A DNA stretch of 64,000 bases. Source: Pegoplata infirma (lineage: Eukaryota > Arthropoda > Insecta > Diptera > Anthomyiidae). The position numbers were made by a program, and so were the translations under genes. The stretch is taken from NCBI GenBank assembly GCA_963921195.1, contig OY992537.1, forward strand, positions 14,533,125 to 14,597,124. The letters run 5' to 3'. Under the pieces are notes generated by a model, which made no database searches, was not told where the DNA came from, and saw nothing but the letters and a program-made list of their open reading frames with translations. Positions within the stretch are counted from its first letter, which is position 1; the number at the start of each line of letters is the position of its first letter. Positions 1 through 11,090 of this stretch are shown one piece after another.

Positions 1-164
1 ACATTTATCCAAGAATTCAGACTTACATCAGTACTTTGCCAATCAGTTTTACTTGGAAGATTTTTTTAACAAATGTTTAGGCCAAACTTTATTTTAATTT
101 TTACTATTCATCTAGTCCAAATGTAATTGAGACAGACATTATGTATTGATTTTAATCGGCTCTT

Positions 165-400
165 GTTATTTGAAGATTCCATTTGTAATTCGAAAATTCC
201 ATTTGAAATTCGAAGATTCCATTTGTAAATCGAAGATTCTTCTTGTAATTCGAATATTCCATTTGTAACTCAGAGATTCCAATTGTAATTTGTAGATTCC
301 AATTTTGATTTGTAAAAGATCAATTGTAATTCGTAAAAGATCAATTGATATTCAAAAAAGATCAATTGTAATTCGTAAAAGATCAATTGAGCAAATCGCT
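165..400. repeat. degenerate ~20-bp minisatellite (GATTCCATTTGTAATTCGAA / AAGATCAATTGTAATTCG)
   Basis: About a dozen degenerate units of 19-22 bp. The first part reads GATTCCATTTGTAATTCGAA and drifts into AAAGATCAATTGTAATTCGT. The same unit recurs at 8290-8860, 27970-29160, 34580-34890 and 36140-36516. No coding potential is evident. The preceding 160 bp hold nothing I can name. Confidence 0.8.
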
Positions 401-700
401 GTTAAAAAGTCGAAAAATGCGATTTTTACGAACTTTGCTTGGCTATAATTTCCAACGCTAATTTTCGAGCCTCAGTTTTAAACACAAAATTAACTATATT
501 TGATGCGAGGATTCCAGAACTGGTAATAACTTTTCTGACAGCATTAGTTTTCGAGTTATAACGAAAGAAAAATTCAGAAAATCGCTGGTGCGCATTAGGG
601 TGGCAGCTATTTTGCAAAACTTCGAATTTCAAGGAGTGCACCCCTATTTTTTTTTACATTTGGCCTAAAAATGCTATGCTAAAAATTTCAGCCAAATCGG
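385..700 (-). repeat. dispersed repeat related to 32400-32640
   Basis: The block with AGCAAATCGCTGTTAAAAAG, TATAATTTCCAACGCTAATTT and GATGCGAGGATTCCAGAACTGG appears in reverse orientation at about 32400-32640. Phrases such as 'cgagttataacg' are shared with the foldback family at 21-22 and 27 kb. Short ORFs across it are not convincing genes. Confidence 0.7.
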
Positions 701-877
701 ACAACGTTAACACGAGGCGCATCGAGGTCAAAGATCCAACACACGAAAATAACCTTATTTTGATGAAAAACATTGAATAAATGGTGTTGTTTTTTGAATA
801 CATTGTTAAAAAGTGGTATACGAGTTGTTTTGAGTATAAGAAGATATATTAAAAATTTTTGGGTTTTCAAAAATTAA

Positions 878-1839
878 CCCTTGTAAGCCTCTCGGGGTCA
901 AAATGACCCAATTTTTACAAAATGACCCCTAAAACACGAAAATCAGCCCCAATCTTCTAATTTTATTGAAATAAATCAATGGGAAACGATATTTATTACT
1001 CAGATATGAAATACTGTCTTTCTAGGATGTCAATAACCCGTTTGATGATAAGGCCAAAAATATGCATTATATTTGGCGTGGTTCTCAAAACTGATATTTT
1101 GATTTTTTAAAAAATTTCTTAAACAAAATTAAAAAAATGCTGAAAAAACCACAGAATCTTATAAAATATATGTTAACATATAAAAAATTTTTTTTTGGGG
1201 AATATCCCTCGGATAGTTTGGCGGGGGCATCGATTTAAACTCAGCGGATTTCGAGGAAAATGCCTTTTTTTCCCAGAATTTACTCAATATGGAAAAATTT
1301 TGTAAATATTTTAAAATTTCACAAAGTAATGGCCATAAATTATTAAAAACAATGTTAGACTTTAACTCAGAAAAATAATTATTTGATTTTTTTTTTAACC
1401 CAAGGTTCATTTATGGGTTAATTAAAAAAAAATTATCTGACCTAGCACAATGGTTATACCAAGTTTTATAAAAATCGAAAAAATATATTAAGAATTTTTA
1501 ATGTGCTAGGCAATTTTGACCCCATGTTCATTTATGGGTTAAATAAAAAAAATCAAATAATTATTTTTCTAACCTCGCACAATAATTATAACAAGTTTTA
1601 TAGAAATCGAAAAAAAAAAAAATTAAAAACTATTTCACGAAATGTTAACGTGCTGTGCCATTTTGACCCCATGTTCATTTATGGGTTAATTAAAAAAAAA
1701 ATAACTATTTTTCTAACTCGTACAATAATAATACCAAGTTTTATAAAAAATCGCAATAAATATTTCATATTTAGGTGCCCTTTTCTAAAAAAACTCTAAA
1801 TATTCCAAAATTTGACCTTTGACCCGAATAAAAACCGGG
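878..1839. mobile_element. piggyBac-type (TTAA) non-autonomous element
   Basis: The block is bounded by TTAA on both sides (874-877 and 1840-1843). It begins CCCTTGTAAGCCTCTCGGGG followed by TCAAAATGACCC, and ends GACCCGAATAAAAACCGGG. TTAA flanks with CCC...GGG termini are typical of piggyBac-like elements. The terminal repeats are short and imperfect, and no transposase is visible, so this would be a non-autonomous or decayed copy. It contains a tandem internal repeat at about 1405-1790. Confidence 0.6.
1405..1790. repeat. three tandem units of ~120-145 bp
   Basis: GTTCATTTATGGGTTA recurs at about 1405, 1526 and 1671. Each copy is followed by an A-run, a (C/G)CACAAT block and ACCAAGTTTTATAAAAATCG. 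Units are about 121 and 145 bp and lie inside the TTAA-flanked element. Confidence 0.8.
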
Positions 1840-2012
1840 TTAATATTGGTCCATTTTCCTAAAACGTTTAGGGTTAAATTGGAGCCCACACACAAAAAAC
1901 CTTGTCAAATTACTAGAAAAGTCTCGTAATCCCATTTAACCAATATTTAACAGTTTTCCTTGTTTTTAAATAAAAAATTTTCGATCAAAATTTAAATTTT
2001 TTTTTTGTAATC

Positions 2013-2453
2013 CCGGTGAAAAATATTCGTATATGGAAACATATACGAGGATATATGGCTACATATATGAAGATATATGACTATATGTGAACCATATATG
2101 GACACATATGTACATATATGAACATACATAATTGTGTATGAATCATATACGTCCATATACGTAAAGTGAACCCATATGTAAATATATGGCATACATGTAC
2201 ATATATGAAGCATATATGATCATATATGCCCACAAATATGTTCATATATTTTCATGTATGCCATATATTTACATATGGGTTCACTTTACGTATATGGACG
2301 TATATGAAGCATACATAATTATATATGCCCACACATATGTTCATATATGTACATATGTGTCCATATATGGTTCATATATGGTCATATATCTTCATATATG
2401 TAGCCATATATCCTCGTATATGTTTCCATATACGAACATTTTTCACCGGGATT
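2013..2453. repeat. large ATATG-rich inverted repeat (hairpin, ~215-bp arms)
   Basis: The left arm starts TCCCGGTGAAAAATATTCG and the right arm ends CGAACATTTTTCACCGGGA. The arms are nearly exact reverse complements across runs of ATATG words, and the centre is near 2230-2240. Open frames on both strands (for example 2186-2536) are consequences of the ATATG repetition and not genes. It could be a foldback element or the core of a larger element. Confidence 0.85.
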
Positions 2454-2989
2454 TTACAATTTTTTTTTCTAATTTTACAAATTTCCAATTTTTTTTTTAC
2501 AAAAAAAATCTAGTAAATTCACGAAATTCTTTGTAAGTTTTATTGAAAATTTACAATTTTATTGGTAAAAAGTTTGTAAAATTACAAAAAATCTTATCAT
2601 TTTTACTAGGAATTCTCGTAAAATATAAGGTAGCAAAAATCTAGTAAAGTCACGAGACCTTGTAAGTTTTATCAAAAAAATTGTAAATTAACAATTTTAT
2701 TGGTAAAAAGCATGTAAAATTTTAAAATAATTGGTAAAAAGTTTTTAAAATTACAAGAAATTCTTGACAAATAGGAGGTAGTCACGTGCCCAGGGCCTCC
2801 GACCTAAGGGGCCCTTAAATGCCAATAAATTTGGTTATACGAAAAGGGAAAATTTTTTTATTTTGGTTTTAAAGAAAGTTTCCTATTTTCTTACAGAAAA
2901 ATTCTCAGGATCTAACAGATTTTTCATATACATCTGACACTTTTTCTCTAGAACAAATTTGTCCTAAATTAAAAGTCCCAAATTCATAG

Positions 2990-3400
2990 AAATTTTTCGT
3001 ACATAAAAAGTTTCAGATTGTGAAATATTTTTCGTACAGAAAAAGTTTCAGATTGTGAAATATTTTTCGTACAGGAAATGTTTAAAATTCAAAGGTTTTA
3101 AAAGTTTAAAGTTCATAGTAGTTTTGCTAAAATAAAAAGTCTCAGATTTTGAGACACTTATCAGAAAAAAATCTCACATTCTGAGACATTTTTCATACAG
3201 AAAAAGTCTCAGATTCTGAGACAATTTTCATACAGAAAAAGTCTCAGATTCTGAGACATTTTTTGTATAGAAAATGTCTCAGATTCTGAAACATTTTTAG
3301 TACACAAAAAGTCTCAGATTTTGAAGCATTTTCGTTATAGAAAAAGTCTCAGATGCTGAGACATTTTTCGTTTTAAAAAGTCTCAGATTCTGATTCATGC
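2990..3400. repeat. minisatellite with palindromic core TCTCAGATTCTGAGACA
   Basis: About ten units of 34-40 bp, each with (C)TCAGATTCTGAGACATTTTT and a TCGTACAGAAAAAG linker. The core TCTCAGATTCTGAGA is an imperfect palindrome. The same unit forms a second array at 61640-62110, inside the asteroid intron. Confidence 0.85.
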
Positions 3401-5224
3401 GTTTTGCTCTCTTTTGCTTAGTTTTCAAGATATCCCCCTTTTTAGTTTTTAACGTTTCCTAACATTTTCTTTTAGTGCACACGATATTTTCAATATTAAA
3501 TTTCCAATTGATATGTTAACAATTTCATTTAAATTTAATCTTTTATAATGTTTCGTATTTCTTTCATCTCTTTCTCTCTCTCTGTCAGAATTTAAAACAG
3601 ATGATTTTAACAAATTTTTAATTCAAACGCTTCAGTTATTTGTTATTTTAATTTTATTTAACACTGACTTGTCTATCAAAAACCACATGAATTATACATA
3701 TTTTACTCGATATTTATGGTTGATGTGGTTATTGTGTTGCATGCGACGTCTAAAGTATCTCTCTCTGTATAGACTGACTGCATACATTTTTATACATTTC
3801 AAACATTTAGACCACACCAGAGTAAGGCAGGCGTTTTTTGAACTCAAGCTCTCGTTTTTTTTCCCTACACATTAAGTTGTGTTTTCATTTTTTTGAAAAT
3901 AATTAAAACTAAAGTTACAAAAAACACACAGAACTCCTCTATTCAACAAAAGCTTTAATTTCTTAACACAATAAGATATGAAAATGGGGAGGAATACAAA
4001 CAGAAGAAGAGACAGTGGTTTAAGACTGGTTTTTAGTTTCGTTTTGTAATTCTTGGAGAATTCTTAAGATGCACAAAGGCAATAAAGATGCTATATGAAT
4101 CAGAGATACAAGACGGTTGATTAAAGGAGATTAGTCGCCGGCAGCAAAAGCAGACGCTTTACCTGTTTTCACATGGTCGAACTTTCAGCGGTTGTCCATC
4201 ACTGAGGGAAAAAATCGTAGTCAAATCAAAAATTTTCATACTCATTTTTAAAATCTCAAATTTTTTTTAATAAAATTTTCATTTTATTAAAGTTGAAGTT
4301 TATAAAATCAAATATGTTTCGGTATTGATCTTAAAATTATATTTTTTAAATTACATATGCATGAACTTCTTTCCATTTTATAATGCCGCCATGCGAATTA
4401 TTATCATTTTGATCATAAATATTATTAAATTGAGTTTTCAACAATTTCAAAATGATCAATTATAGTAAAAAGGATCGTGGTTTTTATTTTAGTGTATATT
4501 TGATAAAAGGAATCTCCTTTTGAGTAAGAAAAGTTATTCAAAATGTTTTCAAATATCGAATTCTTATAAATACCGTTTTTGAGCCGAACCGTTTGTGCCT
4601 GACTGAACCGAGCGACTCATAAAAAATATACATATGTCCAAATTAACTCTATTTGATATTTGTTTAAAAAAATTAAGTAAAATTAGTTAAATTTTAATAT
4701 TTGTAAATTTAAAGTGTAAAATTCTTACATTTTAGAAGTTTTTTTCTTTGACTATAAAGTCTGTGAAATTTTTTAAAAAATCACTCGACCAAACAACATA
4801 AACAATTGCTATAAAAAACACAAACTCTAATAAAATACAAAATTCGTACTGTGATTAAATGACATTTGGTAGACATTAGACTGCATAAAAAAAGCAACAA
4901 TAGAAGAAAAGTTTTTAAAACTAACAGAATATTACAATAGCAGCAATTGAAATTGTTTTTTTTTAACGGGAAGGGCTGATATAAAACTTTAAGAATAAAC
5001 CATAAATTTGATTAGAGTTAGACCATGCATTAAGTCAAGTAAAATTATCATGATTTTTATGTTGTGTAGAAAGAAAGTAATTTCTTTTTTCTTTCACAAT
5101 AAATCACAATGAAACATGGAATACACTCACAAAAAAAACATCCTAACATTTAAAAATGCTAAGAATTGACAAAATTAGCACTGAAGCTAGAGACTTGAAA
5201 TTTAGAATGTAGGTTCGGGCTTTT
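3400..5224. other. mostly unique AT-rich non-coding sequence
   Basis: No tandem structure and no convincing ORF. The stretch around 3990-4210 is less AT-rich than its surroundings and holds the candidate microexon described separately. This is probably intronic or intergenic DNA of a gene whose exons lie outside the window. Confidence 0.5.
4163..4201 (-). other. candidate 39-nt microexon
   Basis: On the minus strand, a polypyrimidine tract ending TTTTTTCCCTCAG precedes a 39-nt segment, which is followed by GTAAAG (end AAAACAG|GTAAAG). Its length is a multiple of three. Only one of the three frames is open, entered with one base and left with two, reading DGQPLKVRPCEN. I do not recognise the peptide. 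It could be a cassette exon of a minus-strand gene with other exons outside the window, or a chance match. Confidence 0.3.
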
Positions 5225-5242
5225 TTGGAAATTCGGATTGTT

Positions 5243-6045
5243 CTTTGGTACTTTTTGTACTTTGGTACTTTTTGTACTTTGGTACTTTTTGTACTTTGGT
5301 ACTTTTTGTACTTTGGTACTTTTTGTACTTTGGTACTTTTTGTACTTTGGTACTTTTTGTACTTTGGTACTTTTTGTACTTTGGTACTTTTTGTACTTTG
5401 GTACTTTTTGTACTTTGGTACTTTTTGTACTTTGGTACTTTTTGTACTTAGTGTACTTTTTGTACTTTTTGTACTTTGGTACTTTTTATACTTTGTTACT
5501 TTTTGTACTTTGGTACTTTTTGTACTTTGGTACTTTTTGTACTTTGGTACTTTTTGTACTTTGGTACTTTTTGTACCTTGGTACTTTTTGTACCTTGGTA
5601 CTTTTTGTACTTTGGTACTTTTTGTACTTTGGTACTTTTTGTACTTTGGTACTTTTTGTACTTTGGTACTTTTTGTACTTTTGTATTTTTTGTACTTTGG
5701 TACTTTTTGTACTTTGGTACTTTTTGTACGTTGGGACTTTTTGTACTTTTTGTACTCTAATATTTTTTGTACTTTGATCCTTTTTGTACTTTGGTACTTT
5801 GGTACTTTTTGTACTTTGGTACTTTTTGTACTTTGGTACTTTGGTACTTTTTGTACTTTGGTACTTTTTGTACTTTGATACTTTTAGTACTTTGGTATTT
5901 TTTTTGTACTTTGGTACTTTTTGTACTTTGGTACTTTTTGTACATTGGTACTTTTTGCACATTGGTACTTTTTGTACTTTGATTCTTTCTCTACTTTGGT
6001 AGATTTTTTAATTTGGTACTTTTTGTACTTTGGTACTTTTTTATA
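5243..6045. repeat. 17-bp minisatellite (GGTACTTTTTGTACTTT)n
   Basis: Roughly 45 tandem copies of a 17-bp unit containing TTTGTACTTTGGTAC. They are nearly perfect from 5250 to 5440 and increasingly variant to the right. The unit has no stop in several frames on both strands, which produces long spurious ORFs (for example 5225-5878 + and 5486-5962 -) with repetitive Leu/Phe/Tyr-rich or Lys/Tyr-rich proteins. Confidence 0.95.
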
Positions 6046-6336
6046 TTTCCTGAAATAATGGTCCAGGAATCTTGAAATTAAGAATGAAGTACTGTGTTCT
6101 ACTTGCCTGATTTTCGTTAAAATGGGTAACATATTGTGCGTTTCGATCTTTCTGCCGAAAAAATAGCGTACTGAAAAGAATAGTACTTTTGGAAATTCTA
6201 ATTTTAATGGAATAAAAAAAGTACGCAATTGTACTTTTGTACATTTTGTACCTCCTGAGAAAAATGGTTTTAGAAACTTGCAATTTGGGATGAATAATCC
6301 TTTAGCAAAAAAAAAAATGCGAAAAATTTACATTTT
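6046..6336. repeat. degenerate repeats flanking the 17-bp array
   Basis: Contains phrases of the type 'cctgaaataatggtccaggaatctt' that recur in variant form near 6250, 7150 and 8105, so the array sits within a larger interspersed repeat. No gene seen. Confidence 0.5.
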
Positions 6337-7093
6337 ATATGCCATTTACATATACCTCGAAATCCAGAAAAAATGGGATTTCAATGAAAATCCAAGTAAA
6401 TCCCACTTTTTTGGATTTCAAATGTCAAATCCCATATAAAAAAAAACTTGGATTTTGGGAAAATCGTAAAATCGCAATTAAAAATCCCAAAAAATTTCTA
6501 CTACTTAATTGTACAACTATGGTTTTTCACAAAATAATCATCCCTAATGCCTTTTTGCAACGCTGCACACGATTTTTTTTATCAGCTGTTGTTGTTTTTT
6601 ATAAAGTAAAAAAACAATTAAAATTTATTTTTTAAAAACTATTAAAAGATTAATAAAAACAACGTTTAACAATGTTTCATTTAAAATTTTCCATTGCAAA
6701 TGGTAAACGCACAATTTAGTTGACCAATTTGGTCTTCCTAACAAAGAAAAATACTCAATGGTGGCGGCCCCAAACTTGGCAAAAATGTTAATTTTCTTGC
6801 ATTTAAAGAAGCAGCTCTACATAAAAACACATTTTTTGATATTGTGGTCCCAACATATACTAGTGGGATTGAAAATATTGGCTCCGGCAAAGAAAAATCA
6901 TTGTTTCTAGAAATATTTATAAAATTGGGTAATTTTCCCACTAACAACCCTGTACACAAATCAAAAGAAAATACAGAGTTAGTACAAACAAAATCCCGCT
7001 AAATGTTAAAAAAGCATATGTAAACGGTATAGATTTTAATTGGATTTGAAATCCAAATTTATATGGATTTCGGGGTATATGTAAATAGCATAT
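6337..7093. mobile_element. TIR DNA element with 29-bp terminal inverted repeats
   Basis: The left end ATATGCCATTTACATATACC (continuing CTCGAAATCC) is the reverse complement of the right end ending GGTATATGTAAATAGCATAT, apart from two mismatches over 29 bp. The element is 757 bp. Short ORFs (6339-6635 + and 6738-6959 -) give no family I recognise, so it is treated as non-autonomous. Target-site duplication is unclear because the termini are AT palindromes. Confidence 0.7.
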
Positions 7094-7189
7094 TAGAAAT
7101 TTTTGTTTCTAAGAGGGGAAAAAAGTGTGCTTTTGCACTTATTTGATCTCCTGAAAAAGGGGTTACAAAAATTTGATTTTTAGAGTGTA

Positions 7190-8075
7190 CACTCAAAAAA
7201 ATACGTTAGTACATTTACTAATTTTTTTTTGCGAACGCTAGTTAGCTAACTTTTAGCAAATTTTTAGTTGAGATTAGCATGTTATCAAAAATATCTTGTA
7301 AACTTCATTTAGCACATTAGCAATTTTAAACAAACTTTGAACTAATTTCTTTTGCTAAATTTGAAATTGAGTTGACAACATTTTTACAAATTTTTTGCTA
7401 ATATTAGCAAAATAAATGGTAATTTTTTTTTATTTTCAGAAAACTTAAAATGGCGCTATCTCGGAAACTAAGCCAGATAGAGCAAAATGGAGGCCATTTT
7501 TGGTTCTCGGGCTCTCATAGTATAGCCGGTCCTCTTCACATGTGTGGACCCTAATGGGCCCTAACTTTGGATCCAAAAAAGTTAGCATTCCCGAAAATTT
7601 TAAAATGCTCATATCTCGGTAAATATTGCCGACACAACAAAAAGTCCAAAAGCAGTTTTGTAGCTCTCAACACGTAGAACCGCAAAATAATCAAAAGCTC
7701 TCCGAGTAATATTATTGAAGTTATCGAGTTTTTTAATTCTCAAGACCCCAGTGGTCCCCTATAATCACGTATCTCAAAAACTAAGCAAGGTAGAGCGAAA
7801 CGGAAACAAATTTTGGATCAAAAACTATGACGATTTTAAAGGAACCCAACTAGGTCTAGGCCCATCGGGGTCTGAACCTATCGGGTCCGAACCCAATGGG
7901 GTTCTCAGATGTGTATGAACTAAGTTCAAAAAAAAAAAAAAAAAATTTAGTTAACTAATTATTGGCAAAACATTTTTGCTAACTTTAGCAAAAAAATTGT
8001 GGGTTCAAAATCAGCAAATTTTCTTGTAGGTTTACAAGCTTTTTTTGCTAACATTACAGTTTTTTTTTTTGAGTG
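7190..8075. mobile_element. TA-flanked element with CACTCAAAA termini
   Basis: It starts CACTCAAAAAAA directly after TA (7188-7189) and ends TTTTTTTTGAGTG directly before TA (8076-8077), as expected for Tc1/mariner-type termini. The interior (7440-7930) has homologues near 37590-37660 and 38600-38790, with phrases such as AAACTAAGCCAGAT and GGTCCGAACCCAATGG. No transposase is seen. Confidence 0.6.
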
Positions 8076-8289
8076 TAGGATTCCCACTTTGGTAATTTTT
8101 AGATTTCCTTAAAAATGGTCTTATAAACTTTAAGTTTTGACTCTAGAATCCTTTAACGAAAAAAAAACATTAAAAAAATATTACTGGATTTCATATTAAA
8201 TGGACCTCCTGATTCCAAAACTGCATTACAAATTTTTCTAGCATCACGAAAATATCTCGAACGTGAATATCTCAATTGTACTTAATTCA

Positions 8290-8860
8290 AATAAGATTAA
8301 TTGTTATTCGAAGATCTCTTTTGTAATTCGAAGATTCCAATTGTAATTCGAAAAAGATCAATTGTAATTAGAAAAAGATCAAATGTAATAAGAAAAAGAT
8401 CAATTGTAATTGAAAAAATTTTAATTGTAATTCGAAAAAGATTAATTGTAATTCGAAAAAGATCAATTGTAATTCGAAAAAGATCAATTGCAATTCGAAA
8501 TAGATCAATTATAATTCGAAAAAGTTCAATTGTAATTCGAAGAAGATCAGCTTATTATTATTTGAAGATTTAAATTGTATGTAATTCAAAAAATATCAGC
8601 TGAATTTAATTTTTTTAAAATTTATCTTTTTAGTTGGAATTATTATTTTTTGAGATCTTTTTCAAATTACAATTGGAATCTTGGAATTACAAATGGGATC
8701 TTCGAATAACAATTGATCTTTTTGAATTACAATTGATCTTTTTGAATTACACTTGATCTTTTTCGAATTACAATTGATCATTTTTAAATTGATATAATTG
8801 CGAATTACAATTGATCATTTTCAAATTAAAATTGATATTTTTCAAATTACAATTGATATT
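8290..8860. repeat. ~21-bp minisatellite AATTCGAAAAAGATCAATTGT, both orientations
   Basis: At 8290-8580 units read AATTCGAAAAAGATCAATTGT. At 8640-8860 they read as the reverse complement (GATCTTTTTGAATTACAATT). The two halves could fold back on each other across about 60 bp. The ORF at 8301-8573 is a product of this array. Confidence 0.85.
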
Positions 8861-9145
8861 TTGGTTTGGACTGCATCGTGCACTCCGCAGACAGGCGGAC
8901 GTTGCTCTAATGCAGTGAGGGCACACACATACTATAACATTTATGCAAGTAGCAAGGGAAAAGTCAAGAAAACAACAGAATTTTATATTGTACGTGTATC
9001 GACTGCGCAGCATTTTTTAGCCTATTCCCGCGGGAATAGGAATTACAAAAATGTCCGACACTGCTCTAATGTCTTAAAAACTATGGAAAAAGATTGCCAA
9101 CTCAAATTACAGGTACAAAAATATAATTTTACTAATTTATTTTTA
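8861..9145. other. short non-minisatellite block with a perfect 20-bp palindrome
   Basis: A less AT-rich block with 'actgcatcgtgcactccgca' and GCGGACGTTGCTCT resembles decayed HINE family-2 sequence. It contains the perfect palindrome CCTATTCCCGCGGGAATAGG at 9021-9040. No gene is supported. Confidence 0.45.
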
Positions 9146-10109
9146 TGAGTGCATAAAAAGAATCAAAGGATTATAAAAAAATACAACTTAACTTGGCGTG
9201 TTGAAAAAAAAAGAAAAATATTTAAGGAAAAATAAAAAAAAACTACAAAGTATACAACTTTTACACTTAATGCATTTCCCGAAGGACATTAAGTTATCCA
9301 GGAATTAAAGTTATTAACTTTAGACATGCTAAAACCTAAAATTAAAGAAAAGAAAACGCTGTTAACGGTTCTTAATAACATTTGCATAAGTCTGAGATAA
9401 GCTGCTAACAACTTTTATATGAAATTAGAAAAAAAAAACTATTGGAATTGAAATTATAGCTAATTTAAGTCCTTTTTCTATATAACTGTATTTCTCGTCC
9501 TTTGTATATCATTAAAAACAAACAAACAAACGTGCTAATATTCAAAATTAGTCTATAATTCGTAAGAATATTATTGCCTTTTTTTTGTTTTCATCGCCTT
9601 AAAAGGGCTAGTTTTCTTTTTTATTAGCACATGTCTGCCTTTAGGTGCCGCCTTTTTACGTAGAAATTTATAAAAAAAAAAAAATGAGAAATTTTTTTTT
9701 TGTTAACAACTTTTCAAAAAATACTCAAAAAAATACCTTTGAAGATAACAATATTTTTGAAAATGACCACACACAGGTGGGGGCATCACATCACACAACA
9801 ATTATCAGGCCATAGCAACCAAAAAAAAAAAACCATCCATCCCATACGTTGTAGACTCTACAACCAACAACTTGTAGTGTATTTGAACATTTTTAGTCTT
9901 CTTCAATTTAGTCCGTCAACATATGGACATAAGTAACAGCCGTCATCACTTTTTCTGTTATAACCAGTTTATCATTAACAAGGACATAAGTTTCATTAAA
10001 TAAAAATTTGTAAAAATAAAAAAATAAGAATATTTAACAATGAACAACGTGGTCAATAACTTATAAAAGAGTAAACATTTTATAAACATAAATGAAAAAA
10101 TTTTGAATA
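9146..10109. other. unique AT-rich non-coding sequence
   Basis: No repeat structure or convincing ORF. Homopolymer A/T runs only. Confidence 0.5.
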
Positions 10110-10470
10110 AACTAAAGAAAACTTATAGTAGAACATTGTTTTTTACACTTCAAGAAAATTGTAGAAAAATAATTACAGACTCTCCCAGATAACCTGAAAA
10201 ATGAAACATTTAGATTTTTTCCGTTAACGAGCATAACCTTCCAACGTCTATAAGACATAGTCGTGCCAAACTTCAGCGGTCTAGTTTTTTTTTGCTTTGG
10301 ACTGTATCGCGTTTTCCACAGACAGACGGGCGGACTCACAGACTGCCATCGCTATATTGTCTTCGAATTGATCAAGGGTCAAGAATTTATATACATATAT
10401 TATGGGGTAATAACTAGACTTTCGATGCGTTACACACGGAATAAGAAGAAGACAATTGCAGCAAAATTGT
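10110..10470 (-). mobile_element. HINE (DINE-1-like), family 2, decayed minus-strand copy
   Basis: Contains 'actgtatcgcgttttcca', CAGACAGACGGGCGGAC and 'tatattatggggtaataac', which are the reverse complements of the conserved family-2 blocks (GTCCGTCYGT, cgatacagtcc, ccccataaagtatatat) seen in the intact copy at 35611-36141. Its termini are eroded. Confidence 0.55.
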
Positions 10471-11090
10471 CCATTCAAAATAATCAGTTCCAGAACGCAT
10501 CATATTATCCTGTAACCGATTCTACTCAATGATTTTTGTTTGATAAGTCCCAAAAGCAATAATTTTTAGAGGATGTAGTTTTTAGAATAGAATATATTCA
10601 AAAATATATTGAAGTAGGAATTTGTTCCAAAAAAAAATTCTGGGTTAGATATTTCTTTGTTAATGAACGAGTTCTCTTTATAATGCGTTGTGCGATCCAC
10701 TTCACAATCGACCACAAATGGATGTGATCTACTAGATAAGCGAGTATTACGAATAAAAATCCGAGCCCTAGGAATAAGCTCGCTTATCTCTGCGCACCCC
10801 TCTTTAAATAAGTTTAGGATGTGTTAAAATGGTACCATAATCGGCTAATGACATTTCACTCCTCTTTGTTTAGAACTTTAAAAATCGTTAACACGAAATC
10901 CTAACTGATCCTGTTTTCGAGTTATTGCTAATTTATTACACTGTTCGACAACAAAAACCTTGCAGTGAAATATTCAACTGATTTTGAGAGATTTTGCTCT
11001 CTTGAATCCAAATCTACCATCCAATTTTTCTAACACAACCCACATTTCTACTATGCCTAATGAGTCAATAGAGTTGTATACCCTACTCCT
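10471..11090. repeat. unique sequence plus foldback-family fragment
   Basis: 10471-10790 shows no structure. 10800-11090 carries the blocks GTTAACACGAAATCCTAAC, GATCCTGTTTTCGAGTTATT and ACACTGTTCGACAACAAAAA, shared with the foldback family at 21.1-21.7, 22.1-22.8 and 27.1-27.9 kb. Confidence 0.55.

Noticed and set aside
5225..6002. Several long ORFs (up to 217 aa) on both strands
   Set aside because: The protein is a direct translation of the 17-bp GGTACTTTTTGTACTTT minisatellite in different frames. There is no unique sequence.
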